Origin: Fistulifera solaris
Taxonomy: Eukaryota; Bacillariophyta; Bacillariophyceae; Naviculales; Stauroneidaceae
Assembly: GCA_030295235.1 (NCBI GenBank)
Contig: AP026162.1
Span: forward strand, 1,488,001-1,552,000
Direction: 5' to 3'
DNA length: 64,000 nucleotides
Numbering within the stretch: position 1 is the first letter of the stretch; the number at the start of each line of letters is the position of its first letter. Under the pieces are notes generated by a model, which worked only from the letters and a program-made list of their open reading frames with translations, was not told the origin of the DNA and did no database searches. The position numbers and the translations under genes were made by a program. Shown piece by piece: positions 1 to 10,508 of the stretch.

Positions 1-2
1 CT

Positions 3-293
3 TCAATCAAAGAGGCTGAACCGGAGGTGGATGCGATAGCGGGGTCGAGTGTTGAGATTCCGGTTGGTATAGAGTCAGCTGTGATGCCAACTTTGGATGA
101 TCTGGTTGATATGAAGGAGGATGCGATGCCGAGTTGGGATCATGCGATGTCAAAGAAAAAGAAAAAGTTCTGTTTCTTGCCTCCGCACCCGTCCTTACCT
201 GGAGCGGAAGTGCAAGGTTGTTGTTTGCTCGCGCATGCGCCCGTACTTGCATCGGCAGTGCAAAAGAATGTTCGAGTTTTGGTAGTTCAATAA
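3..293 (+). CDS. possible 3' end of an unidentified ORF
   Basis: An open frame runs in from the left edge and stops at 291-293. It encodes about 96 residues. The first half is acidic (PTLDDLVDMKEDAMPSW) and is followed by a run of five lysines, after which composition changes to a low-information Pro/Cys/Val-rich tail. I recognise no domain. The frame could be the last exon of a gene lying mostly outside the window, with the true stop elsewhere, or chance. There is no supporting neighbour within the next 1.2 kb. Confidence 0.22.
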   Translation, partial: SIKEAEPEVDAIAGSSVEIPVGIESAVMPTLDDLVDMKEDAMPSWDHAMSKKKKKFCFLPPHPSLPGAEVQGCCLLAHAPVLASAVQKNVRVLVVQ

Positions 294-486
294 ATTGATT
301 TATTGATCTTGGTGCCAGAAAAGCGGAGGATGAGAGAATGTCATGAGGAGGTGCTGGCATCCCGGTTGCGTTGAACTCGACGATAGAATAACTGGCAGGG
401 ACCGTGACAAGGTACGATCACTCTTGAATCCAAAATCTTTTCTGTGTTTTTCTTTCAAAACCCAATCAATTGGCCAGGCGTGGCGA

Positions 487-877
487 GCCAACTCTCGCGT
501 TGCGATGAAGGTAGGGCCCCATTCTCTCGTTAAGACGCCAGATGCGTCGTCTGCGAGTGTGATTTATGTGTTGAATCACTCGTAGTTCGGTGACTTGGTG
601 CAGTGAGACTCAAAATGGTGTTCTTTCTTCTAGCTCCGCGTGCAAGAGTTGAGCTCCTTTTGATTTTGGGATCTAGGCGAGGGCAAGCCAACTCTCCCAC
701 TGCGATGAAGTTAGGACCCCATATCTCTCGTTAAGACGCCAGATGTGCCGTCTGCGGGTGCGACTCATGTGTTGAATCACCCGTAGCTCGGTATCTTGGT
801 GCAGTGAGACTCAAATTGGTGGTCTTTCTTCATGCTCCTCGTGTAAAGAGTTGGGCTCCTTTTGGTTTCGGGACCGG
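487..877. repeat. direct duplication, ~200-bp unit, two copies
   Basis: The segment beginning GCCAACTCTCGCG at 487 is repeated starting at 687. Blocks such as TCTCGTTAAGACGCCAGATG, GTGTTGAATCAC and CTTGGTGCAGTGAGACTCAAA recur with the same spacing of 200 nt. The copies differ by scattered substitutions and small indels, so the duplication is not recent. No open frame is shared by both copies. The rest of 294-1573 holds nothing I can identify. Confidence 0.85.
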
Positions 878-1573
878 CGTTCTATCTATTTTGTCTAAAA
901 AATGAGAAGTAGTAGACTGGATTTTTTATTAAAATCTTTCTAGTTTTGTAGTTTGCTCTATGTTTGATCCTGGTATACACAGATCGCAGCGTTGGTGACT
1001 ATCGAGTCTTCCGATTGATCGAATACAATTCACGTCGAACCCGGTAATCCCTGATTCGGGAGCACTGGCAATCGACCCTGCTCGACTTGATTTCCACTCA
1101 ATAATTATGCTTTCTTCTTTTCCGAAAAGTTAGTCACCAATAGATCATCTTCGGAGAACTATGTCAGCACTTGCTCATTGCAGGTAGCCATAGGGATTAA
1201 ATACAGTATGCCCGTATTCAAGTTACGACCAAGCGCAAGCATAATACGTCCATGATCTCTCCCATTTCGTACTGACGCGGGAGCGTTTGGACTTATTCTC
1301 GATTCCCGTTCATATCTCTTTTTTTCGTCTTTTGATGTTTTATTACAGCTCATATCATGGACAAGCTGTCTAGAGAAGGTGCAGTGACTAGATTTGCACG
1401 CCGCAACCCTCTTCTCGAGAACAAGTACCAAGCGCGCTATATCTTTACATTGTTACGAAGCTGTCATGCAACCTTGGTGAACATGTACACTTTCTTTTTT
1501 CAATCACAGTCTTGATTCGAGCGCCTTTTCTTCGTCGGCTATCTTTACCCCAGTGGATCGATTGTACTCCACC

Positions 1574-2088
1574 TTATCCGTAGAATAGCCGCAAGGAATG
1601 AATATCCCCCAACAGACCCTCTTTAGCCGCAAGCTCACATACCTGCCGTTGGAAAGATAGGTTGGTCGAAAATCCCACGTTTCGACTTGATATGCCTCAC
1701 AACATCTAGTACAGGAGTCCTTTCCAACATGATCATAGCAGCTGCTACAATGATCATAGCAGCTGCTACAATCAGAACAAAACGATTTTGTCCTCCGAGG
1801 CAATGAAGTAGAATTGTCCCACCACTTTCTTTGGCTTCCTGTAGGAAGTTCCTGCATTCTTCTCGGTGCAAACCAAGCATATCGTAATGTTCTTCGTCGA
1901 CGCCCTTGAGATAGAAATGTTGAATGATTTCACTGGCCAGTATCCTGGAATCGACTGTAGCTTTTCGTCCAGCATGTAATTTTTAGTCACGACGTGTGTA
2001 ATGTCGGCTACCCAGGTCAGATCTCGTTCACGGGCACTTTTGACTTTCAGGATTGTCAACGCATCGGAGAGGAAAAGCCATGGTCGCT
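1574..2088 (-). CDS. dual-specificity phosphatase-like protein (5' exon not found)
   Basis: The reading frame shows a DSP fold. The strand and loop PWLFLSDAL lead into ITHVV, then a helix region (ASEIIQHFYLKGVD), then the signature HCLGGQNR at about 1795-1818, and a C-terminal NLSFQRQVCELA helix. The signature has Cys and Arg of CX5R, but the Ser/Thr that normally follows Arg is Phe, so activity is uncertain. A 21-bp direct duplication at 1729-1770 doubles a VAAAMI-containing heptad in the helix right after the P-loop. Two single-base shifts in homopolymers (T run 1962-1965, C run 1674-1676) break the frame and cancel each other. A likely splice acceptor at about 2089 suggests an upstream exon that I could not place. 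It may be a working gene with sequencing errors or an inactive pseudophosphatase. Confidence 0.62.
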
Positions 2089-2660
2089 CTGGTAAGCCTC
2101 ACGTGTTACTATGTTGTTCATTCACCGCTCGAACCCATGCTCACGGAATTTCATCCTCTTCCGAATTTATTCAAGTCTTTTTGAAGGTTCCTTTGATCGT
2201 TATACTTTGTCAAATATGTAATGGAAGGGGTTTGTTGTGTGTTGTTGATGGTGCGTTTTTTTTTTTTTCTTGTTTTCTTTTCGATCGTTCATCTCTCACT
2301 CATCACTCATCACTCATCACTCTAGTCTATGACGGATGGGTGGACAGCTTTTCCAGTCCCGGCATGTCTCAAATTCTCTGGTTCCGTATATTGCGTTTTA
2401 TTTTATTTTATTTTTATTATTTAAATATTTAATTCCTAATTATCCTAAAATGCGGATGCATTTTTGACATTCAAGTGAATTTTCCACTGGTTTTTCTCTT
2501 TTGTCACAAATCACTTTTTTCTTTCTTTATTTTTATTTTTGCCAGTCATCATTCATCATTCACCATCATTGCTTGAAGATGATTCTTCATTATAACTTCT
2601 AATTTTAGGCACCCAACAAAGTATACGTGACAATCAATCAATAAAGGAGTTCCGCAAACA
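2089..2660. other. intergenic, AT-rich, short TCACTCA microsatellite
   Basis: No gene was recognised. A short microsatellite of the type ATCACTC repeats near 2295-2325, and poly-T and AT-rich tracts lie at 2257-2270 and 2395-2430. It may hold the missing 5' exon of the phosphatase-like gene (minus strand) and the promoter of the VHL-box gene (plus strand). Confidence 0.5.
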
Positions 2661-4024
2661 ATGAAACTATTTCCGAACTCTCTGCATACATGGATATCAT
2701 CCGTCTTCACGTTTTTCCGAGATATCCCCAAGCAAGGAGAAATGGGCATGCTCTGGTTAGGGATGCAGGCTCGTGAAGCACGTTCTTTGGAGGGTCCGGG
2801 AGAAAAAGTGCGTGTTGCATTTCGAAATGAATGTGATGAGACACTGATTCTTTGCTGGGTTGATTGTCAGGGTAATCCGCATCACTTTTATGCGCTTGAA
2901 CCCAAGATTGTGACCTCCGACGAAGATATTGTCACGCATGAGGATCACATTGAAACGACACAAATGGGACACGCTTTCTTGATTCTAGCGTCTTCCGATG
3001 TTCCAGAAATACAAAAACAAAGTCGCTAGAAGGGACTACCTTTGTGGGAGCCTATCGACCTTCTTCGACTGTTACCGAAATAAAAGCGAGATCAAATAAG
3101 CGAACTAAAACGTCTACCTCAGAGTGTGTTCATCTCGTGTCAATTCAAAAACAACAATCAAAAGAGCATGTAGATTGTTTTTCACTTTGCACCGAGGGCA
3201 ACTCCCTTCGGAAGAGGCGTATTGAAATGCGGGAAAATGATAACGACAAGGGCTTCCAATCGTTGAATGAAGAAACAGGTGCGGCCTGGTCCATGACCGT
3301 CCGGCAGGCATTCGTAGACTCCAAACCCATGGACTCAACTTGCAAGCGATATTTCAAACTAAAGATGCACGACGATATGCCAGTCTACGCGGAAGAGAAC
3401 TGGCATGGCGGGGATGAAGAACTAGAGAAAATCTTCTGTGAGGACCTTCACAAGGCATTGCAATGCTTCCCCGAAAAAGCAAGGGAAAGGTTAACGCAAG
3501 GGACCGCTTTCTGGCTCAATTGCAGTTTAAAATATGGCCCTGCAGCCTGTCCTATTGAAGGGAGGGGAATGTGTTTTCATCCCGAATCGGATTGGTTGGT
3601 TCAAAATGGTTGCCATAAAGAGAAAACGCACGGCATTGAACTTTACAAGTCGGAGGAATATTTGCGACTGCGAAAGCATTGGGGACCTGGAGGCGTACTG
3701 GTTCATGAACTTTCCCACGCGTACCACTGCCTGTGCATAAAAGACGGCTATGAAAACGCGGACGTTTTGGCGTGCTATCAGAAAGCAATGGATGAAGAGA
3801 GCTACGAGTCTGTCGCGGTGCATGGCAGTCAAGGACCCAAGGCAAAAGCATACGCATGCACGAATGCTATGGAATATTTTGCTGAACTGTCGACAGCGTT
3901 TCTTGGTGGAACCGATGAAGGCGTTGAGTTTAACAAATGGTATCCTTTTAATCGCAAACAAGTTCGAGAACACGACCCTCGTGCATTTGAGTTGCTACAA
4001 AAGCTGTGGCACGTTTCTGCTTGA
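2661..4024 (+). CDS. VHL beta-domain protein fused to an HExxH metallopeptidase-like domain
   Basis: Residues about 50-130 resemble the beta domain of the von Hippel-Lindau tumour suppressor (VRVAFRNECDETL..CWVDCQGN, ..HFYALEP.., ..GHAFLI, then VGAYRPS). In animals this domain recognises substrates for a cullin-2 ubiquitin ligase. After a basic linker, the second half (about residues 190-454) carries HELSHAYH at 3704-3727 followed about 50 residues later by EYFAE. This is an HExxH...E arrangement typical of gluzincin-like zinc peptidases, so His, His and Glu could bind zinc and the first Glu could be catalytic. The ORF is split by one missing base in the A run 3013-3017. Restoring the frame gives about 454 residues. 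Substrate and location are unknown; there is no clear signal peptide. The stop lies 54 nt from that of the convergent importin gene. Confidence 0.72.
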
Positions 4025-4078
4025 GCCGTTGGCTCGGAACAATGTACAAAACAGAGTGACGTGAGGTTAACTATATCA

Positions 4079-7022
4079 TTAATTTGATGTTTGACTACGC
4101 ATTAACTGTTGCTCGCGAATCATTTTTCGCTCGTAGTCGTCAAGTTCTTCGTCGTAATCTGCTCCTCCGTATTCTAATGCATCCATCAATTTAGCTAAAG
4201 CGATTATACTGCCCGTCTGTTGCAAGTAAAGTACAAAATCAATCTGATTTTGCGGATCCTCCTCATCCTCCTCATCTTCCACTGAAACAGACGAAGCAGT
4301 CTTAGTTTCTTTATTATCCACAATTGGGGAACCGGGTCCCTTGCGGATGTTTTTGCTGTTCTTTGTAGTGTCGCTGACAGCTGCAACTTCAGACGACATG
4401 TTGTCTTCCTCTGTATGCTCTTCTCTCAAAGCAACTTCGGGATCATTTGTTTGCTTCGCCTTTTTCTGCTTGAACTTTTCTTTCTTCTTCTTATTCTTAC
4501 TTTTCTTGGAATTCTTCTTCTGAGCTGTCTGTTCTTCGCTGGCCGCCCAAAGCTCTTCTTGATAGTCTAGATGATAAACACGACAATTGCAATTACTGCA
4601 CACGTGACATTTGCATTCTTCGCAGAAAGAAGCGTCGAAAGTCCGGTGTTTCGAAAAGGACATCTTACAGAGAGCGCATGATACAAAGTGTTGCTTCCAA
4701 ATACGTTCCGCTCGTTTCGTGACCGCACTACTGTTGTGAGAATCTCGAGCGTTCTCGATCAAAGATGCACTCACTAGCGTTGGTGTACGGTTATCTTCGT
4801 CATCATCAATTTCTCCTCTTTCAATCTGTTCTTTTCTCACAACTTCTCTCGCTTCTTCGACTTGCAGAACGCGTTCTAGACCTTCGAGTGCCATCATTAC
4901 CATCGACGCTTCAGACAACAGCACCCCAAGAACAGCAACACAGCCTTCGTCGACCAATACTTCAATTTGAGAGTCGCTTCCACAACTGGTTGCATTCAGA
5001 ACAACCCAGCAAGCTTCGCTGCGGACTTCTTGATCGGTCTTTTTGTTTTGTACAATCTCAACAAGCGGGCGGATCGCCCCAGAGTCTATGACAGCTTGTA
5101 TTTGTTCAACGGTACCGGCAGCAATATTTGAAAGCGTCCAGCATGCCTCTTTTGAATTTCTCTGTTGCTGTGGGTCACAAGTTCCTTTAATCGGGGAACT
5201 GCCCCACAATCCAGAATAACTTCGGTGTAGTCCGTCGTCCCTCCATGAGAATCGTCGCTGCATTCCGCACACACTATGTTTCCGATGGTTCGCAGGGCGG
5301 GCTTTGTCACACGCCAGCTGGGATGAGTGAGTAACTCCACGAGGCGCGGTACTAAACCTCAGGCGGGGCCTTGGTGGTGTCGCGGGTGGTCACTACCGCC
5401 GCGATGTGAGAAGAGGGACCGTCGCACAAGTGCGACAGCGTCCAGCACGTATAGCTTAACGTTTCCGAGTCTGTAGTGTGCAAAAGTCGTTTCAAAACGG
5501 GAAGCAAAATGGACATATCAATTTCATCTGAGCTCGAATAATCATTCGACTTGCTTCCTGTCTTACTGTGAGATGACTGCTGAAATATGCCATCAACCAA
5601 ATTAGAAAGAGTCCAACTTCCAATTCGCTGTAACGCGATGTTCTTGGGATGTAACTCCAAGCATCTCAGTAACTGATTAATAACTCCAGCCGCCAAGATG
5701 ACATCCCGAGCAGAAACAGATTTGTCCCTAGTATCTAGTGCATTGTTGCTCGATGAACCACCGCTCGACGACCCACCTGGTGAGTCCCCTGCCGCAATAC
5801 TTCCGAGAATCCACATGGCCTGTTCGTAGACTTCCTTACTCGGACTTGAAAGAAGCGAAATCAGGGTAGGGATTGCGTCTGCGTGTCGGAGCAGCAAGTG
5901 CTGCGAGCTGGCCGATAAGTGTTGCGGAAAAGAAGGCCCTCCAGAGGAACTGCTTACTGGTGTCGGAGGAGGAAGAAAAGCGTTGCTCGGGACACTGCTA
6001 TGCGCTCCTCCTGGCGGCGGGGCAAGCGATGTAAAGTTTATGGCACCCGTTGACGCAAGTCCATTCGCATTGGACCCGTTCGGAAACAAAGGAGCCGGAG
6101 GCATTGGCGGAAGCGACCAAGAATGTGACTTGCTCGCCTTGCTATTATCACCGCTGACTGACGTGCTCTTTTTCTGGCTGTTTGCCTTTGCATTGCTGGA
6201 AAGATCCCAATTGTTTTGCTGTGTAGAATTTTGAAAGGCACTCTGAATGGTGGACGTCAAACTAGCATCAAACGCTGCAACAGCTTCAGGCGACAAAGTC
6301 TGAGAGAAAGAAAGGGGTGGAAATGGAACAGAACCAGGAGCAGGAGCAATGAGGCCCGGGTAAGAGTATTTGGATGGTGCAAACTTGTTCGCCGCCTCGA
6401 GTGCTTCCTGAATGGTCGGAGTGTTTCCGCCGCCAATACCACCATTTTTGACGGCCGACACTGCAGCCTGTGCCGCCGCTGCGACTGCTGACGATTGCTG
6501 TGCCGTATGCTGGAAATAAGACTGTTGCGCGCACAATTCAGCGATATTTGCCAAAGCTAATAACGATTCCACCTGGACTGCAGGCCGATCGTGCAAATTA
6601 AGCCACGATAGAATAAGAGGAATCCAATTCTTTTGTTGCGCAACATACAGCAGCTCTTTATTCGAAGGAAGTAACTGGAAGAACAGGGTACAGTCAGACT
6701 TTGCGATGCCATAATGGTGAACGATTCAACACCCCAATCGTACCTCGCGCAGTTTACGGCAGGTCGCCATTTGTAAATCGACTATGTTTTCTTCAGACGA
6801 CAGCGACAAGTTTCCATATTGCATATCCAATGAAAGGTTCGACGAGTCTCCCGTTTTCTCTTTTTGCGCAATAATAAATTCCCGAAGTTCCTTTGCTAAA
6901 CGTCGGGCCCCCGAGGCAATCTCTTCGGAAGAAGTAATGCTTTCTTTCGCTGTGTCGGCATCGCCGTCTACTGCCAACTTCTTTCTCGCGGGCGGGCCTG
7001 TGCTCTCTTTACCGTCCGTCAT
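4079..7022 (-). CDS. importin-alpha-like armadillo protein with Cys-rich tail
   Basis: This is a nuclear import adaptor-like protein built of armadillo repeats. Diagnostic segments are WILGSIAAGD, SWTLSNLVDG, CWTLSHLCDG, ALRTIGNIV and EACWTLSNIAAGT, followed by a last repeat. Exons are 7022-6744 and 6674-4079, with a 69-nt GT-AG intron. At about 958 residues it is far longer than the usual 500-550. A Ser/Pro/Gln-rich insert of about 170 residues separates early repeats. After the repeats comes a Cys cluster at about 4590-4690 (CALC, then CEECKCHVCSNCNC) that could bind zinc, followed by a Lys-rich and acidic tail. A canonical importin-beta-binding Arg/Lys stretch is not evident at the N-terminus. 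Two single-base losses (near 5357 and in the T run 5150-5153) split the frame inside conserved repeats. It may be an importin-alpha paralogue with another role. Confidence 0.8.
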
Positions 7023-7422
7023 GATAACTTTGCGGAATAAGGAGATTATTGTTCCAGAAACAAGCTGGTGATTGCTAACGGAGTAATTGCTGTTTTGTTC
7101 GTAAAAAGAAACAGCGGAACACCGCGTCGCAATCCACATCGATCGCCGTCCGCGTGCCTGCTGGAAGTGCAATACCGCTAAGATGGCCTGCGTGAGTATG
7201 CCTATAACAAAAAACACAAAAGAAGTGCCGTTACGACGGCTACTAATTTTGGCTCGCTCATTTTGATCGCGATGAGGGTTCGTCGCCCGCCACAATCCTG
7301 CTATTAACACGCAATAAAACAGCTTTGTCGCGGAAACACTCAAAGGTTTTCACCAACAAGATAAATAGAATCTGGACAAAGAAACTTACTATCTACATTG
7401 AAACGAAGAGGTAGCATCAATA
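7023..7422. promoter_or_regulatory. divergent intergenic region, importin-alpha / CSN2
   Basis: These 400 nt separate two start codons that face away from each other, so they should hold both promoters. I see no TATA box or other element that I can name with confidence. Confidence 0.4.
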
Positions 7423-8952
7423 ATGTCGGACGAAGAAGATTACGAATACGAGTACGACGAAGATGAAGACGCCATGGAAGAGCAGCCCGATTTCGAATAC
7501 ACGGATGAAGAAGAGGAACAAGACGATGGCCAAGTTGCGCTAGAAAATCTCTACTACAACGCCAAGGGTATGAGAGATACAGATGCTGCTGAGGCTAAAC
7601 GAGCGTTTGAGGATGTAATCGTTCAAGAACGCAAACAGAGTGGTGACGATGCGTTTGGTCCCTGGTCTTTCAAAGCGATCAAGCAACTGGTGAAACTGCA
7701 TTTACGTTCAAATGAAGACGTTGAAAATACACGCAAACTCTATTCGCGACTTCTGGAGTGCATTTCAACAGGAAAGGATATCAGCCCGAACGCTGTGGAA
7801 AAAGGAATCAACGGTATGCTGGAGCGAGTAGCTTCTCTGTATCAAACCAGCAAATCCGCGACGGGTTCTTCCACGGCTCAAACGCTGGCAGTTGCTGTTT
7901 ACGACGATACACTACAAGTGTTTCATCCGGTTACAGGGTCCTGTAAAAACGAGCGATTGTGGTTCAAAGCTAATCTTAAGTACGGGCAACTTTTGTACGA
8001 AATGAACGAAACGGGAAAGCTTCAGAAAGTGTTGAAGGATGTCATGCTTCATCAACAAGGAAACGAAACTTCGGCTACCAGCAGCTCTTCAACGCAGACT
8101 ATGGAGATCTACGCACTCCAGATTCAGCTCTATTCTCGTCAGAAAGATCATAAACGCCTTCGCGAAACCTTCCGCAAGGCCATGGCCGTTCGCGGTGGGA
8201 TTCCTCATCCTCGTACTTTGGCTCTCATGCAAGAGCTTGGTGGAAAGATGCACATGGCAGCGCGGGAGTATGAAGCCGCAGGCAAAACATTCTTTCAAGC
8301 ATTTAAATCGTACGACGAGGCCGGCGACCCGAGTCGCTTGCGCTGTTTGAAATATTTGGTCATGGCGAGCATGTTACATGCCAGCTCGATCAATCCGTTC
8401 GACTCGCAAGAGGCTCGTCCGTATCGTGATGATCCCGAAATTCTTGCCATGACCAACTTAGTACAAGCATTCCATAATAATGAAATTCAAACATTTGAGA
8501 AGATTTTGCGACAGAACCAGGGGCGCATCATGGAAGACGAATTCATTCGAGAACACATTGAGGACTTACTTCGAACGATTCGTACGCAGGTGCTTCGTCG
8601 AGTGATTCAGCCTTACAAACGGATTACTTTGAAAGCCATTGCGCACGAACTTAATGACATTCCAGTTTCGGACGTGGAGAGTCTGCTCGTTGGACTTATT
8701 CTTGACGGTCTACTCGATGGTCGTATCGACAAAGTCGATGGCATACTAATTAAAAACGCGAATGCTGGGTCCACCGGTTTGGGCTCGACCGTAGTGTCAC
8801 CGCGGTCGGGCGATGGAGCTGCGGATGGCAATAGTGAGGAGGCGTGCTGCGCCAATATGCAGACTATGATCGATTCGCTCGAACGCTTGTCGGCCCATAT
8901 TACGAGTATCAAAACTAAAGACGGACGGCAGATGCGAAGCGTCGTTGCATAA
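7423..8952 (+). CDS. CSN2: COP9 signalosome subunit 2
   Basis: The 509-residue protein starts with an acidic, Tyr-rich leader (MSDEEDYEYEYDEDED) typical of CSN2/TRIP15. It continues with the conserved stretch ALENLYYNAKG and helical repeats. The C-terminal half (about residues 300-430) is a PCI domain, including YLVMASML and the winged-helix part VIQPYKRITLKAIAHEL. In eukaryotes CSN2 is a scaffold subunit of the COP9 signalosome, which removes NEDD8 from cullins. Length agrees with the usual 440-500 residues plus a Ser/Gly-rich insert near the end. It is a single uninterrupted exon with no frameshift. A VHL-box protein, a possible cullin-ligase adaptor, lies 3.4 kb upstream, but adjacency alone is weak evidence of a link. 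Confidence 0.92.
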   Translation: MSDEEDYEYEYDEDEDAMEEQPDFEYTDEEEEQDDGQVALENLYYNAKGMRDTDAAEAKRAFEDVIVQERKQSGDDAFGPWSFKAIKQLVKLHLRSNEDVENTRKLYSRLLECISTGKDISPNAVEKGINGMLERVASLYQTSKSATGSSTAQTLAVAVYDDTLQVFHPVTGSCKNERLWFKANLKYGQLLYEMNETGKLQKVLKDVMLHQQGNETSATSSSSTQTMEIYALQIQLYSRQKDHKRLRETFRKAMAVRGGIPHPRTLALMQELGGKMHMAAREYEAAGKTFFQAFKSYDEAGDPSRLRCLKYLVMASMLHASSINPFDSQEARPYRDDPEILAMTNLVQAFHNNEIQTFEKILRQNQGRIMEDEFIREHIEDLLRTIRTQVLRRVIQPYKRITLKAIAHELNDIPVSDVESLLVGLILDGLLDGRIDKVDGILIKNANAGSTGLGSTVVSPRSGDGAADGNSEEACCANMQTMIDSLERLSAHITSIKTKDGRQMRSVVA

Positions 8953-9089
8953 CCTGAGGCAATACCACTGTTTGCACCGATGTTTACTAAATACTAGGTT
9001 TTGGTCATTGTGCGTACTCTTATTGGTAGCATCTTTGAAGAGAAAAAAGAATGAGGATCTTTATGCGAGCCTCAGTACCGATACCAGAA

Positions 9090-10345
9090 CTTTCCCTACG
9101 AGCGCTACATCAAATTCTACGTAGACATTCGAAGCGTTGCATTTTTCGATCTTTGTACGTTTTGAAGTCAATTTGATGTCGGTTACCATTTACTGGCTCT
9201 TAATCTTCATGACGAGAAAGCGATGGCATCGGTGCAAAATAGACCTGAAAATGGTGACCTCCGGTATCCTTTCTGTCGATTGATTGGTTTCCTTACGAGA
9301 GGTACGTGAAATTTACGTCGACATTCGAAGCGTTCCGCTGCTTTATAAGGACGATTTAAAGGACGACATCCGTGCGCATGGGCTTTTGTTTCTAGATTAT
9401 GATAAAATATTCATGACTGAAACGCAGTCGTGGTTTCCTGAAACCAACATTTTGGCCTATAGTAAATATGCGAGAAGCGATCCGCAAACATCTTTAACGA
9501 ATGACTACGAACTCTGCAATGCAAATGCTTTTTTACATTCATGAATTTCCGAGTGAGGACTAGACTACAAAGCTAATATAAAGGACGACATCCGTGCGCA
9601 TGGGCTTTTGTTTCTAGATTATGATAAAATGTTCATGACTGAAACACAGTCGTGGTTTCCTGAAACCAACATTTTGGCCTATAGTAAATATGCGAGAAGC
9701 GATCCGCAAACATCTTTAACGAATGACTACGAACTCTGCAATGCAAATGCTTTTTTACATTCATGAATTTCCGTGTGAGGACTAGACTACAAAGCTAATA
9801 CAGTGTAAAGGACGACATCCGTGCGCATGGACTTTTGTTTCTAGATTATGATAAAATGTTCAAGACAGAAACGCAGTCGTGGTTTCCTGAAACCAACATT
9901 TTGGCCTATAGTAAATATGCGAGAAGCGATCCGCAAACATATTTAACGAATGACTACTAACTCTGCAATGCAAATGCTTTTTTACATTCATGAGCTTCCG
10001 AGTGAGGACTAGACTACAAAGCTAATACAGTATAAAGGACGACATCCGTGCGCATGAACTTTTGTTTCTAGATTATGATAAAATGTTCATGACTGAAACG
10101 CAGTCGTGGTTTCCTCAAACCAACATTTTGGCCTATAGTAAATATGCGAGAAGCGATCCGTAAACATCTATAACGAATGATTACGAACTCTGCAATGCAA
10201 ATGCTGCTTCACATTAAATTGATACTCTAGTTGAGGCCTGCGAAGCTAACAAAAGGACGAAATCCGTGCGCATGGGCTTTTGTCATTAGATTATGATGAA
10301 ATGTTCATGACTGAAACGCAGTCGTGGTTGCTTAATATCTACTAT
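9090..10345. repeat. ~225-bp tandem satellite, five copies plus diverged leader
   Basis: The block GGACGACATCCGTGCGCATG starts at 9361, 9583, 9810, 10037 and 10255, giving periods of 222, 227, 227 and 218 nt. Within units, long stretches such as TCTAGATTATGATAAAATG and GAAACCAACATTTTGGCC are nearly invariant. The last copy is truncated and more diverged. A smaller related pair, TACGT(A/C)GACATTCGAAGCGTT, sits at about 9119 and 9314. One frame of the first unit is open from 9284 to 9544, but later units carry stops. Together these fill the gap between CSN2 and the DUF829 gene. Confidence 0.92.
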
Positions 10346-10508
10346 AGGCGAAAGTGTTGTCATGATGAAACCATGAACATAGGAGTTCTACTTACTCCTA
10401 TGCCATGAAAACGCGACGTTGCAAAAAAATATAAACTCGTGGCAACACCTTACAACTTACAAAACAGAATAGTACCATGGCATACCTGCTATTAATACTA
10501 TTGATTGA

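Noticed and set aside
9284-9544. An 86-codon open frame in the first satellite unit as a gene.
   Set aside because: Its start is not supported, later units of the same sequence have stops, and the frame is cut by the repeat boundary. It is kept only as a possible remnant.
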